The translations under genes and the position numbers were made by a program. 23,628 nt of DNA, from positions 1-23,628 of the forward strand of contig CAOKJJ010000069.1 of the NCBI GenBank assembly GCA_948468465.1. The letters run 5' to 3'. Positions 9,225 through 17,085 of the stretch are shown here, piece after piece (position 1 is the stretch's first letter; every line of letters begins with the position of its first letter). The notes beneath the pieces were generated by a model. It made no database searches. It was given only the letters and a program-made list of their open reading frames with translations, and had not been told where the DNA came from. Origin of the DNA: an uncultured Eubacterium sp. Lineage in GTDB: Bacteria; Bacillota_A; Clostridia; Lachnospirales; Lachnospiraceae.

Positions 9225-10496
9225 ATGGAAAAAATGATCGTATTTTGCAGGAATGCAGTTGAAACGCTGACCTATTTTTCCATGCAGCTGGCAGATGCAT
9301 TTGAAGCATGGGGATATGAGATTTTTTGGATGGATTTTGAAATGCTTGGCCTGAGCGCGTGGAAACTCAGGCAGGCTGTGAAGGAAAAAGAAGCGGTTCT
9401 GATTACGTTTAATTTTATTGGCTTAAGCGGGGAAGAAGAGCTGTGGGAGTTCGATGATACGGGAGAACCTGTCCGAAGCCTTTGGGAAAAGCAAAAGATT
9501 CCCTGTTTGAATATTATGGTAGACCATCCAATGTATTATTTTAAGGCGCTTCAGTATCCAGCTGCGGATCTGCGCACATTTTGCATTGACAGACAGCATG
9601 TATCGTATATGAAGCGATTTTATCCGGATGTTTTTTGTGAATTTTTGCCGCTTGCCGGAAACTGCGGCAGAGAGATCACCGCAGAGAGTGCTGTTTATCA
9701 GGCAGCTGCAGATAAAAGTACAGAGGACAAAACTGTATTGCATGAAACTGCAGATGAAGATTTTTTGTTTGAACAATGGAAAAAGCGTCCGTATGAACTT
9801 GTTTTTACAGCCAATTATGTTCCGGTATCGAATATTGACAGGCAGCTTGCGGCTATGGATCCTGAATATCGTGATTTTTATTATGAGATGATTGCGTCAT
9901 TGATACAGCATCCAAAGCAGGACCTGGTGTCATGCATAGAAGCATTTTTGCGCCGTGAAATACCGGATCTGGATCAGGCGCAGCTATGCGAGAGTATGAG
10001 TACGATGCCGGCGGTAGATTTGTGGATTCGTACTTATTTCCGGGAAAAAACAGTGAAAACATTAGCGGAAGGCGGCATAAAAATACATTTGTTCGGCAAA
10101 GACTGGGAGAAAGTTTCGTGCGGCCGGCCGGAAAATCTGATGTCTGCCGGCCGGATGGTAGATTCTGCAGCCTGCGTGCAGGCGATGGCGCAGGCAAAGA
10201 TCGCGCTCAATACCATGCCCTGGTTTAAAGACGGAGCACATGACCGTATTTTTACGGCAATGCTTCAGGGCGCCGCATCTCTTACAGACGACAGCATTTA
10301 TTTAAGGGAACAGTTTCAGCATATGGATACGATCGTATATTATGACCTGCAAAACCTTGCGTCACTGCCGGAGCAAACAATGCAGCTTTTGGCAGATCAA
10401 AGAAAGCTATTTGAACTTTCGCTGCGTGCAAAAGCGGCAGCCAGACAATTCCATATGTGGAAAAACCGCGCGCAGCAGTTAAAGATGTATATATAA
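9225..10496 (+). CDS. CgeB-like glycosyltransferase
   Basis: This protein of about 423 residues looks like a GT-B glycosyltransferase of the CgeB / Glyco_trans_1_2 kind. The diagnostic part is in the C-terminal third: a candidate acceptor or sugar-nucleotide region IHLFGKDW, then AKIALNTMPWFKDGAHDRIFTAMLQGAASLTD, which has the G-x-H-(D/E)-R-x-F-x-A-M-x-x-G-A pattern of the family. An N-terminal Rossmann-like half precedes it (MVDHPMYYFKAL). It starts 2 nt after the PFL stop, so it is probably cotranscribed. The in-frame ATG at 9165 lies inside the PFL gene and is not a likely start. Donor and acceptor are unknown. Confidence 0.72.
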   Translation: MEKMIVFCRNAVETLTYFSMQLADAFEAWGYEIFWMDFEMLGLSAWKLRQAVKEKEAVLITFNFIGLSGEEELWEFDDTGEPVRSLWEKQKIPCLNIMVDHPMYYFKALQYPAADLRTFCIDRQHVSYMKRFYPDVFCEFLPLAGNCGREITAESAVYQAAADKSTEDKTVLHETADEDFLFEQWKKRPYELVFTANYVPVSNIDRQLAAMDPEYRDFYYEMIASLIQHPKQDLVSCIEAFLRREIPDLDQAQLCESMSTMPAVDLWIRTYFREKTVKTLAEGGIKIHLFGKDWEKVSCGRPENLMSAGRMVDSAACVQAMAQAKIALNTMPWFKDGAHDRIFTAMLQGAASLTDDSIYLREQFQHMDTIVYYDLQNLASLPEQTMQLLADQRKLFELSLRAKAAARQFHMWKNRAQQLKMYI

Positions 10497-10507
10497 AGAT
10501 GTATATA
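10480..10507 (+). repeat. Exact 14-bp tandem duplication across a stop codon
   Basis: The unit TAAAGATGTATATA occurs twice in tandem at 10480-10493 and 10494-10507. The second copy supplies the TAA stop (10494-10496) of the glycosyltransferase gene. It pushes the following ribosome binding site 14 nt further downstream. Confidence 0.9.
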
Positions 10508-10525
10508 TAGTAAGGAGGAATTTTT

Positions 10526-11239
10526 ATGCAAACCGCATCCTTGGAACAGATGTTAAAAACAAATTCCTATCCGGGCAGAGGAATTGTCATCGGACTGTCC
10601 GAAAATAAAAAATACGCAGTTACGGCATATTTTATTATGGGACGAAGCGTCAACAGCCGCAACCGCATTTTCGTAACAGACGGCGAGGGAATCCGCACGC
10701 AGGCGTTTGATCCTGCGAAGCTGAGTGACCCAAGCCTCGTTATTTACGCCCCGGTACGTGTCCTTGGCAACAAAACAATCGTTACAAACGGCGACCAGAC
10801 CGACACGATTTATGAGCTGATGGACAAGCAGCAGACATTTGAACAGGCGCTGCGCACAAGAACATTTGAACCGGACGCTCCGAATTACACACCGCGCATT
10901 TCCGGCATTATGCATATCGAAAACGGCAGCTACAATTATGCAATGTCTATTTTAAAGAGCAATGAGGGAAATCCGGATTCCTGCTGCCGCCATACATTTA
11001 CATACGAACATCCGCTTGCAGGCGAAGGGCGTTTTCTGCACACATATGTTGGCGACGGCAGTCCGCTGCCGAGTTTTGAAGGCGAGCCTGTGCGCGTAGC
11101 CATTGCAGGAACGATAGACACGTTTACGGATCTGGTATGGACGAGCTTAAATGAAGAAAATAAAGTTTCTTTATTTGTGCGGTTTATTGACATTGAAACC
11201 GGAAAATATGAGACAAGGATTGTAAATAAGAATAAATAA
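10526..11239 (+). CDS. IMP cyclohydrolase, PurO-like
   Basis: This 237-residue protein belongs to the IMP cyclohydrolase family named after archaeal PurO, which closes FAICAR to IMP at the end of purine synthesis. The N-terminal block SYPGRGIVIGLSENKKYAVTAYFIMGRS is characteristic, as are the PVRVLGNKTIVTNGDQTDTIYE and TPRISGIMH stretches. Length is close to that of the family. A strong AAGGAGG (10512-10518) precedes the ATG. Most bacteria use the PurH C-terminal cyclohydrolase instead; whether this genome also has a full PurH cannot be seen here. It ends 1 nt before tgt. Confidence 0.85.
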   Translation: MQTASLEQMLKTNSYPGRGIVIGLSENKKYAVTAYFIMGRSVNSRNRIFVTDGEGIRTQAFDPAKLSDPSLVIYAPVRVLGNKTIVTNGDQTDTIYELMDKQQTFEQALRTRTFEPDAPNYTPRISGIMHIENGSYNYAMSILKSNEGNPDSCCRHTFTYEHPLAGEGRFLHTYVGDGSPLPSFEGEPVRVAIAGTIDTFTDLVWTSLNEENKVSLFVRFIDIETGKYETRIVNKNK

Positions 11240-11240
11240 T

Positions 11241-12374
11241 ATGTATGAATTAATCAAACAGGAAGGCCGGGCAAAACGCGGTATTTTCCATACGGTACAT
11301 GGAGATATTCAGACGCCGGTCTTTATGAACGTAGGTACCTGCGGCGCGATTAAGGGCGCCGTATCAACCGATGATTTGCAGGGCATTAAAACCCAGGTGG
11401 AATTGTCCAACACTTATCATCTGCATGTCCGTCCCGGCGACTTTTTAATAAAAAAGCTGGGAGGACTGCATAAATTCATCGCATGGGATAAGCCGATATT
11501 AACAGATTCCGGCGGATTTCAGGTGTTTTCCCTGGCAAGCCTCCGCAAAATCAAAGAAGAAGGCGTATATTTCAACTCTCATGTAGACGGCCGCAAAATC
11601 TTTATGGGACCGGAACAGAGCATGCAGATTCAGTCCAATCTGGCATCTACGATCGCCATGGCATTCGATGAATGCCCGTCCAGCCGCGCGGACCGTTCGT
11701 ATGTGCAAAATTCTGTAGACCGCACTGCCCGCTGGCTCGCGCGGTGCAAAGCTGAGATGAAACGGCTGAACAGCTTAGATGACACCATTAACAAACACCA
11801 GCTGTTATTTGCGATCAATCAGGGAGCGGTTTTTGAAGACATTCGGATAGACCACGCAAAACGCATCGCCGAGATGGAACTGGACGGCTACGCACTGGGC
11901 GGCCTTGCCGTAGGCGAGACACATGAGGAAATGTACCATATTTTAGACGTAACCGTACCGCATCTTCCGGTAAATAAACCAACTTATCTGATGGGCGTAG
12001 GCACACCGGAAAATATTCTGGAAGGCGTGGAACGCGGCGTGGACTTTTTCGACTGCGTCTATCCGACCAGAAACGGAAGGCATGGTCATGTGTATACCAA
12101 CCATGGCAAGCTGAACCTGTTTAACAGGCAGTATGAGGCAGATATGCGCCCAATCGAAGAAGGCTGTCAGTGTCCGGCCTGCCGTACTTACAGCCGCGCG
12201 TATATCCGGCATTTATTAAAGGCAAAGGAAATGCTTGGCATGCGTCTGTGTGTACTGCATAACCTGTATTTTTACAATACAATGATGGAAGAAATCCGTA
12301 ATGCGCTGGATGCCGGAAACTTTGCGGGGTATAAGGCGAAAAAGCTGGAGGGATTTCGAGAGGGTGCAAACTGA
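11241..12374 (+). CDS. tgt: Queuine/preQ1 tRNA-guanine transglycosylase
   Basis: This 377-residue enzyme exchanges G34 of tRNAs with GUN anticodons for preQ1, in queuosine synthesis. Key residues are in place: D89 in TDSGGFQVFS, D143 in FDECPSS, the candidate nucleophile D271 in DFFDCVYPTRNGR, and a zinc site made of C309, C311, C314 and H340. It starts 1 nt after the IMP cyclohydrolase stop. The next gene is normally yajC in many bacteria; here yajC lies about 8.6 kb further on. Confidence 0.97.
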   Translation: MYELIKQEGRAKRGIFHTVHGDIQTPVFMNVGTCGAIKGAVSTDDLQGIKTQVELSNTYHLHVRPGDFLIKKLGGLHKFIAWDKPILTDSGGFQVFSLASLRKIKEEGVYFNSHVDGRKIFMGPEQSMQIQSNLASTIAMAFDECPSSRADRSYVQNSVDRTARWLARCKAEMKRLNSLDDTINKHQLLFAINQGAVFEDIRIDHAKRIAEMELDGYALGGLAVGETHEEMYHILDVTVPHLPVNKPTYLMGVGTPENILEGVERGVDFFDCVYPTRNGRHGHVYTNHGKLNLFNRQYEADMRPIEEGCQCPACRTYSRAYIRHLLKAKEMLGMRLCVLHNLYFYNTMMEEIRNALDAGNFAGYKAKKLEGFREGAN

Positions 12375-12387
12375 CGGAGAGGTAACG

Positions 12388-13581
12388 ATGAAAAAGAAGA
12401 TTATACTTATTTATGAGTATTTTTATGAGTACTTTATACGAGACAGTATTGCGCCTGATGTTGAGATTGTAAAAGAATATAATATCAGAGGCATTGAGGA
12501 TATAGAGAATATAGAGTCAAAACCCATAGTGGAAAGCGGCGGGGATGTATGTATTGGATATGCCATATATAACCGGAAGATGAAGCTGAAATTTGTGACT
12601 TTTTTGCTTTCCTGCGGGATAGACAGAAGCCGTATACTGGATATTTATAAATCTTATATGGCTGGATATTCCAAAAATCGTTTTCAGAGAGTCATGAACT
12701 GCAAATTAAATCAAAAACTGGATGGTCTTGTACTGGGAATCTCTCATGGGCAGGCTGGAATTGCAGAGGACAGGCTGCCTGGAAATGTCTGTAATTTATG
12801 TTATGGTTCTCAGGATATTTATTTTAATTATCTGACTTTGAAAAAATGCTATGAGCAGTATTATCATGAAATAAAAGATATCAAATATGCAGTTATAGAT
12901 ATGTTTGACTATTTTTATTTTAATTTTGACACAATATTGTCCGGTGCATTTGACATTTTTTTTGAAGCAAGCGGATTTTTATGCGAGGAACGTACACCGT
13001 GGAGCAGAGAACAAAGTGTTCAGGAAATCAATGAAATGCTGAAAGATATTTGGAAGGAAGGAAAGAACAGATCGGAACAGAATTTATTTTCTGAATTTTT
13101 CCCATATGCAAGGGAGGGGGACAACGGCGTATCGACAGATCATACGTATTATGACGCGGAGCTTGCAGACAGCGAGATAACAAAATATAAAAACCATCCT
13201 GTTATTCCAGCTGTCCAGACGAAAATTTTCCGGCATACGATTCAGTTTCAGACGGATCATATGGTAAAACTGCTTTTGCTGCTGAAAGAAATACAGCCTG
13301 AGATTCGTATTTTTATGGTACTCCTTCCAAAATATAAAATAGTTGAAGACGCGGAAAAGATATATAATCAGACATGGAAAACGTTTTTCATGAATATGAT
13401 CGGTGAACTGAAAAAAGATTTTTCTTTAGAACTGCTGGATTTTAAAGATTATGAGGAAATTTCGGCATACAAAGAAAATTACAGGGATTTGTCGCATCTT
13501 GGATTTGATGGAGCGATTCGATTTACAGAGCATTTATCAGATTTATTACTTCATCAGTATGGGCTGGACTCACTATTTTGA
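12388..13581 (+). CDS. SGNH-hydrolase-like protein, copy 1
   Basis: I do not recognise a named family for this 397-residue protein. It has SGNH-like marks: a nucleophile-type block LVLGISHG with S119 and H120, and a C-terminal block with D367 and H370 (DLSHLGFDGAIRFTEHL) typical of the Asp-x-x-His pair. The block SQDIYFNYLTLKKCYE and the aromatic-rich MFDYFYFNFD lie between. Residues 1-110 may be a Rossmann-like domain (KKIILIYEY at the start) without a glycine loop. There is no signal peptide or membrane segment. Similar proteins occur near surface polysaccharide genes, so polysaccharide acylation or deacylation is a guess. The start at 12388 has GGAGAGG 5 nt upstream. The DNA is visibly richer in A+T than tgt. 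Confidence 0.7.
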   Translation: MKKKIILIYEYFYEYFIRDSIAPDVEIVKEYNIRGIEDIENIESKPIVESGGDVCIGYAIYNRKMKLKFVTFLLSCGIDRSRILDIYKSYMAGYSKNRFQRVMNCKLNQKLDGLVLGISHGQAGIAEDRLPGNVCNLCYGSQDIYFNYLTLKKCYEQYYHEIKDIKYAVIDMFDYFYFNFDTILSGAFDIFFEASGFLCEERTPWSREQSVQEINEMLKDIWKEGKNRSEQNLFSEFFPYAREGDNGVSTDHTYYDAELADSEITKYKNHPVIPAVQTKIFRHTIQFQTDHMVKLLLLLKEIQPEIRIFMVLLPKYKIVEDAEKIYNQTWKTFFMNMIGELKKDFSLELLDFKDYEEISAYKENYRDLSHLGFDGAIRFTEHLSDLLLHQYGLDSLF

Positions 13582-13610
13582 GAGAAAAGGATAACAAATC
13601 GAAAATAACA

Positions 13611-14801
13611 ATGAAAGAGAAAATCATACTTTTTTATGAATACCATTATTTTAACTTTATAAAAGACAGTATGGCACCTGATGTTGAGATTGTGAACAAG
13701 TATCTCGTAGACAGTGACGCGGATTTAGAGCAGATGGTGTCAGAGGGATTGAGGGAAAGCGATGAGCATACCTATATCGGAATTGCCGTAGACAACCGTT
13801 TTCGAAAAGAAACGCTACTGCAGCTCATGCTTTCCAGGAAAGTACCGGCAAATAATATACTGGACATCTATAAAGCTTACCTGGCAGGATATTCCAAAAA
13901 CCGTTATCAGCGGATTATGAACCGCACGCCAGGCAAGAAGCTGGATGGACTTGTACTGGGCATTTCTCATGGAATGACAGGGATTGCGGAGGAAAAACTT
14001 CCCGGCAATGTCTGCAACTTATGCTACAGCTCACAGGACATTTATTTTAATTACCTGACATTAAAAAAGTGCTATGAAGAATATTATTATGAACTACAGC
14101 ATTTAAAATATGTAGTCATAGACATGTTTGACTATTTTTATTTTAACTTTGATACGATTTTGTCCGGAGCGTATGACCGTTTTTTTGAAATGAGCGGATT
14201 TTTATGTGAAGAACGTGCTCCATGGAACAAACAAATTAGTGCGGAGCAGATAAACGAAATGTTGGATGGCTGGTGGCTGGAGGGCAAATCCATAAGGGAG
14301 CAGCAGCTGTTTTCCAAGCTGTTTCCATTTGCCAGAGAGCGTGACCGGGGAGTATATAAAAATTATCCGGTCTATGAACGTTTCCTGTCAGAAGATCAGA
14401 TATGTACTTATAAGGAAAGACCGAATCTGGCAGCGCCTCAGATGAAAGTGTATGACCATACGATCAATTTTCAGATAAGCAATATGTTAAAGCTGCTTAC
14501 ATTTCTAAAGCATATGCAGCCGCAGATACAGATTTTTCTTGTGCTTTTGCCAAAATATAAGGCAGTAGAAGAAGCGGAAAAACAGGTGAATGAAACGTGG
14601 AAAAAGCTTTTTCTGAAAATTATAAATGAATTCAAACAAAATTTCGCGATAGAACTGCTGGATCTGAAAGGTCTGGAATGTATTTCCGCACAAAAAGAGT
14701 ATTATGAAGATTTGACGCACCTTGGATATCAGGGAGCTTTGAAGTTTACAGAGCATCTTTCAGATCTGCTGGTTCACCAGTATGGTTTGAAGCTGTCATA
14801 G
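13611..14801 (+). CDS. SGNH-hydrolase-like protein, copy 2
   Basis: This 396-residue protein is a tandem paralogue of the preceding gene and aligns with it from end to end without shifts at the key positions: S119-H120 in LVLGISHG and D367-H370 in DLTHLG are at identical residue numbers. The most conserved stretch is residues 110-200 (LPGNVCNLCY, SQDIYFNYLTLKKCYE, DMFDYFYFNFDTILSGA). The start is uncertain: ATG 13611 matches the start of copy 1, while a TTG at 13578 overlaps the upstream stop. AAAAGGA lies about 20 nt before 13611, which is far. No signal peptide or membrane segment is seen. It ends 10 nt before the GtrA gene. Confidence 0.7.
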   Translation: MKEKIILFYEYHYFNFIKDSMAPDVEIVNKYLVDSDADLEQMVSEGLRESDEHTYIGIAVDNRFRKETLLQLMLSRKVPANNILDIYKAYLAGYSKNRYQRIMNRTPGKKLDGLVLGISHGMTGIAEEKLPGNVCNLCYSSQDIYFNYLTLKKCYEEYYYELQHLKYVVIDMFDYFYFNFDTILSGAYDRFFEMSGFLCEERAPWNKQISAEQINEMLDGWWLEGKSIREQQLFSKLFPFARERDRGVYKNYPVYERFLSEDQICTYKERPNLAAPQMKVYDHTINFQISNMLKLLTFLKHMQPQIQIFLVLLPKYKAVEEAEKQVNETWKKLFLKIINEFKQNFAIELLDLKGLECISAQKEYYEDLTHLGYQGALKFTEHLSDLLVHQYGLKLS

Positions 14802-14811
14802 TGGGGTAAAT

Positions 14812-15297
14812 ATGGACAATAAATTAAGAAAAATGATCCAGTACTTTTTAAAGCGTTTTTTTCCTTCCGCATCGGACGCAATGGCCGATCACCTGCTGCA
14901 GTTTATCAAATTCGGCCTGATTGGGGTCAGCAATACGCTTGTCAGTTATTTGCTGAACGTGGCAGTACTCGTGATCCTGGCTCCGATGCAGGTGTCGTGG
15001 GACTTTGTTGCCGGTAATATTGTGGCATTTGTTTTGAGTGTGCTGTGGTCTTTTTACTGGAACAGCCGTTTTGTATTTGTATTAAAGGAAGGAAAAAGCC
15101 GGTCAGTTTTAAAAACACTGCTTCGAACCTATATTGCATATGGATTTACAGGCATTATTTTGAACAATGCTCTTTCCTGGGTGTGGATTCATTTTTTTGG
15201 AATTTCCAAATATTTGGCTCCGGTGCCAAATCTTATTATCAGTGTGCCGATTAATTTTTTGATGAATAAATTATGGGCATTTCAAGACCGTGAATAA
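14812..15297 (+). CDS. GtrA-family membrane protein
   Basis: This 161-residue protein matches the GtrA family, small four-helix membrane proteins that often assist transfer of lipid-linked sugars across the cytoplasmic membrane. The N-terminal signature FIKFGLIGVSNTLVSYLL begins at residue 31. Predicted membrane segments lie at about 32-56, 64-90, 103-125 and 137-155. A conserved FYWNSRFVF follows the second. GGGGTAA precedes the start. Its position directly after the two SGNH-like genes suggests one operon concerned with cell-surface glycopolymers. No polyprenyl-phosphate glycosyltransferase partner is adjacent. Confidence 0.88.
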   Translation: MDNKLRKMIQYFLKRFFPSASDAMADHLLQFIKFGLIGVSNTLVSYLLNVAVLVILAPMQVSWDFVAGNIVAFVLSVLWSFYWNSRFVFVLKEGKSRSVLKTLLRTYIAYGFTGIILNNALSWVWIHFFGISKYLAPVPNLIISVPINFLMNKLWAFQDRE

Positions 15298-15303
15298 ATG
15301 CAT

Positions 15304-15359
15304 AGGACGACATCAAATAAGCGCCTGGATAAAGGCTTTGGCTGATGCTGTCCTTTTTT
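15304..15359 (+). terminator. Intrinsic terminator after the GtrA gene
   Basis: Outer arms AGGAC (15304-15308) and GTCCT (15350-15354) and inner arms CATC (15311-15314) and GATG (15344-15347) pair around a 2x2 internal loop. A run of T (15355-15359) follows directly. It would end the SGNH/GtrA transcript before the regulator gene. Confidence 0.6.
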
Positions 15360-15430
15360 ATATAGAAGGATTTAGGATTTTCAGCAAAAGCGCTGCAGAT
15401 AAATCAGCGAGTTCACACAGAGGTTATATT

Positions 15431-16459
15431 ATGGATAGAAGGCTATTTGAACAGATACAAAAGATCACACCGGAGGAACAGCATTATCTGGACGGAGATA
15501 TACAGGTAAACAGAGAACTTTATACAAAAAACAAAAATTTTGAGATTGATTCCCAGCTGTTTTTAACACAAGGGAAGCTGGTAACTGTCCGCCGCCATAG
15601 CCGTTTTATAGAATTCCCGGAGCATAAGCACAATTATATAGAAATCGTTTATGTATGCGCCGGAGAGATTATCCATTACATCGACGGCAAAGAGCTGGTG
15701 ATGCAGCCAGGCGACCTTTTACTTATGAATCAGCATGTAAAGCATAGCGTAAAGCGGGCGGAGCTTGGGGATATAGGCATTAATTTTATCGCTCTGCCGG
15801 AATTTTTTGATATACCGATCCAGATGATGCGCAGGCAGAATGTGATTGCTGATTTTTTATTGGGAACGCTGCGCCAGGATTATACGGTGCCTCAGTACTT
15901 GCTGTTTGAGCTGAGGGGAGAGAGGCAGATTGAGAATTTGATGGAAAATATGATTGCTTCGATGGTAAAAGAGCCGACCATAAAAGACACAATAGTAAAA
16001 GAAACAATGGTAAAAGAATCGGTAAATGAGGACATTATCAATCAATATTCGATGGGGCTTGTTTTTTTGTATTTGCTCAACCATGTGGATAAGCTGGCGC
16101 ATAATTCATCACAAAGCTATGAGGATGTCGTGATTCAGGCTACATTAAAATATATTGATACGCAGTACCGTACAGCTGTTTTAAGCCATATTGCACAAGA
16201 TTTTAACCAGTCCTTGTCATCGGTCAGCAGGATGATCAAGAAAAATACGGGATACACATTTGTGGAACTGCTTATGCGCAAACGATTTCAGAAAGCATTG
16301 ATGTTTTTAATAGAGACGGAGCTGCCGGTAGAAAAGATAGCTGCGAATGTCGGTTATGAAAATCAGAGTTATTTTTACCGGCAGTTTAAAGCGCGTTATG
16401 GAATGACGCCCAGCCAGTATCGGATGGAACATAAACATGATGCGCAGATTCGCATTTAA
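15431..16459 (+). CDS. AraC-family transcriptional regulator
   Basis: This 342-residue regulator has an N-terminal cupin sensor domain (EFPEHKHNYIEIVYVCAGEIIHYIDG, then MQPGDLLLMNQHVKHSV) and a C-terminal AraC double helix-turn-helix from about residue 230, ending with AANVGYENQSYFYRQFKARYGMTPSQYR. The ATG at 15431 is preferred to the GTG at 15290: AGAGG lies 8 nt upstream, and the extra 47 residues would cover the terminator of the previous gene. The linker at residues 179-198 consists of pentapeptide repeats. It lies upstream of rhaB and rhaA in the same direction and may be their rhamnose-responsive activator, but about 0.9 kb of other sequence separates them. Confidence 0.88.
   Translation: MDRRLFEQIQKITPEEQHYLDGDIQVNRELYTKNKNFEIDSQLFLTQGKLVTVRRHSRFIEFPEHKHNYIEIVYVCAGEIIHYIDGKELVMQPGDLLLMNQHVKHSVKRAELGDIGINFIALPEFFDIPIQMMRRQNVIADFLLGTLRQDYTVPQYLLFELRGERQIENLMENMIASMVKEPTIKDTIVKETMVKESVNEDIINQYSMGLVFLYLLNHVDKLAHNSSQSYEDVVIQATLKYIDTQYRTAVLSHIAQDFNQSLSSVSRMIKKNTGYTFVELLMRKRFQKALMFLIETELPVEKIAANVGYENQSYFYRQFKARYGMTPSQYRMEHKHDAQIRI
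15965..16024 (+). repeat. 15-bp tandem repeat, four imperfect copies, in the AraC regulator
   Basis: Four consecutive 15-nt units start at 15965, 15980, 15995 and 16010 with consensus GTAAAAGAAACAATG. They encode VKEPT, IKDTI, VKETM and VKESV at residues 179-198, in the linker between sensor and DNA-binding domains. The unit length keeps frame, so copy number can vary without breaking the gene. Confidence 0.85.
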
Positions 16460-16531
16460 AAAGCATTGATAAAAATAACAGTTTAGATCATGTGCTGCAT
16501 GTTGGCTATAAAATGGCTCTAATTATTCAAA

Positions 16532-16566
16532 ACAATAGAAAGTTTGTGAAGCAGACTTTCTATTGT
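16532..16566 (+). other. Long hairpin in the leader of the PemK/MazF-like gene
   Basis: The arms CAATAGAAAGT (16533-16543) and ACTTTCTATTG (16555-16565) are perfect complements. Pairing extends one A-T outward and three pairs inward (one G-U), leaving a TGAAG loop, so the stem is about 15 bp. No T-run follows. It may act together with the terminator-like palindrome 22 nt downstream. Confidence 0.7.
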
Positions 16567-16588
16567 ATGATGAATACTGGATGTGGGG

Positions 16589-16613
16589 CGGGTATCATGA
16601 TACCTGTTTTTTT
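16589..16613 (+). terminator. Terminator-like palindrome just before the toxin-like gene
   Basis: GGTATCA (16591-16597) meets its complement TGATACC (16598-16604) with C-G and G-U pairs outside, and seven T residues follow (16607-16613). The ribosome binding site GGAG (16621-16624) is only 8 nt further on. There is no room for a promoter between them, so transcription of the following gene must read through this element. It could terminate the AraC gene, attenuate the toxin-like gene, or both. Confidence 0.75.
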
Positions 16614-16630
16614 ATACAAAGGAGATTTAC

Positions 16631-16930
16631 ATGAATATTGACCTTACGAAAATCCAACAATATCTTGAATGGCTCAAAAACAAACTATACCTAAACGCTA
16701 TTGCTTCGTCTGCTAAAAATCGTATCGTATATAGAGGACAAGTATACCGTTGCAATTTAGGCATTGGCATTGGTAGCGAGGAATGCAAAGAGCGACCTTG
16801 TGTAGTTCTCCATGATTTGGATTTAAAGCAACGACAACTTGATAAATTCCAAAAGTTGCTTGATTCATACCATTTTGCAGATATTCAAAATTTAGCAGAT
16901 TTTTTAGAAAAATCTCTAAAAGAAATGTAG
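16631..16930 (+). pseudogene. Truncated PemK/MazF-like toxin
   Basis: The first 60 residues look like the N-terminus of a long PemK/MazF-type endoribonuclease: a helical extension (IQQYLEWLKNKLYLNAIAS), then RGQVYRCNLGIGIGSEECKERPCVVL, which contains the beta strands and the catalytic-type Arg of the G-x-G-S-E-x-x-x-R-P block. After VVL the sequence passes straight to a charged helix (about residues 61-99). The central part of the fold, with the second catalytic Thr/Ser region, is missing. Length is 99 residues against roughly 110-200 for relatives. I infer an internal deletion and an inactive toxin, though a short functional protein is possible. GGAG stands 6 nt before the ATG. A+T content and codon use differ visibly from the neighbours, suggesting transfer. 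No antitoxin gene is adjacent. Confidence 0.62.
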
Positions 16931-16956
16931 ACAAATTTAGATTTTCATGCTAGTAT
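16928..16956 (+). promoter_or_regulatory. Candidate promoter for the hairpin RNA
   Basis: TAGACA (16928-16933) and TAGTAT (16951-16956) are separated by 17 nt. They match the sigma-A consensus at 5/6 and 4/6 positions. The start would fall near 16963, just before the first of the four hairpins. The -35 element overlaps the toxin-like stop codon. Confidence 0.4.
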
Positions 16957-16970
16957 AAGGATACAAGAAA

Positions 16971-17040
16971 GGTGTTCACGGGTGGAACGCCAATATAGTA
17001 TTTCAAACAAGGGAACTACGAGTGAGTTCCCTTTATTTCA
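16971..17040 (+). ncRNA. Two-hairpin structured RNA module, copy 1
   Basis: Hairpin A has arms GGTGTTC (16971-16977) and GAACGCC (16985-16991), with one G-U, around loop ACGGGTG. After an A+T-rich 19-nt linker, hairpin B has arms GGGAACT (17011-17017) and AGTTCCC (17025-17031) around loop ACGAGTG. A TTTATTT tract follows, so B can act as a terminator. The stems differ in sequence while pairing and loop are kept, which is the mark of a structural RNA. I cannot name the family. It could be a small RNA or the 3' part of the toxin-like mRNA. Confidence 0.6.
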
Positions 17041-17085
17041 TCTATACATAAAATTTTTTTCAACATAAAATATTATTACAATTCT

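Noticed and set aside
12301..12387. Longer N-terminus for SGNH-like copy 1, overlapping tgt
   Set aside because: The extra residues are tgt read in another frame. ATG 12388 has a good GGAGAGG site and copy 2 starts at the matching residue.
15385..15398. CcpA (cre) site before the AraC regulator
   Set aside because: Only the AAAGCGCT core fits; the outer TG and CA positions fail, so it is no better than chance.
15290..15430. Longer AraC regulator starting at GTG 15290
   Set aside because: The extension covers the GtrA gene terminator and has no family similarity; ATG 15431 has its own AGAGG.
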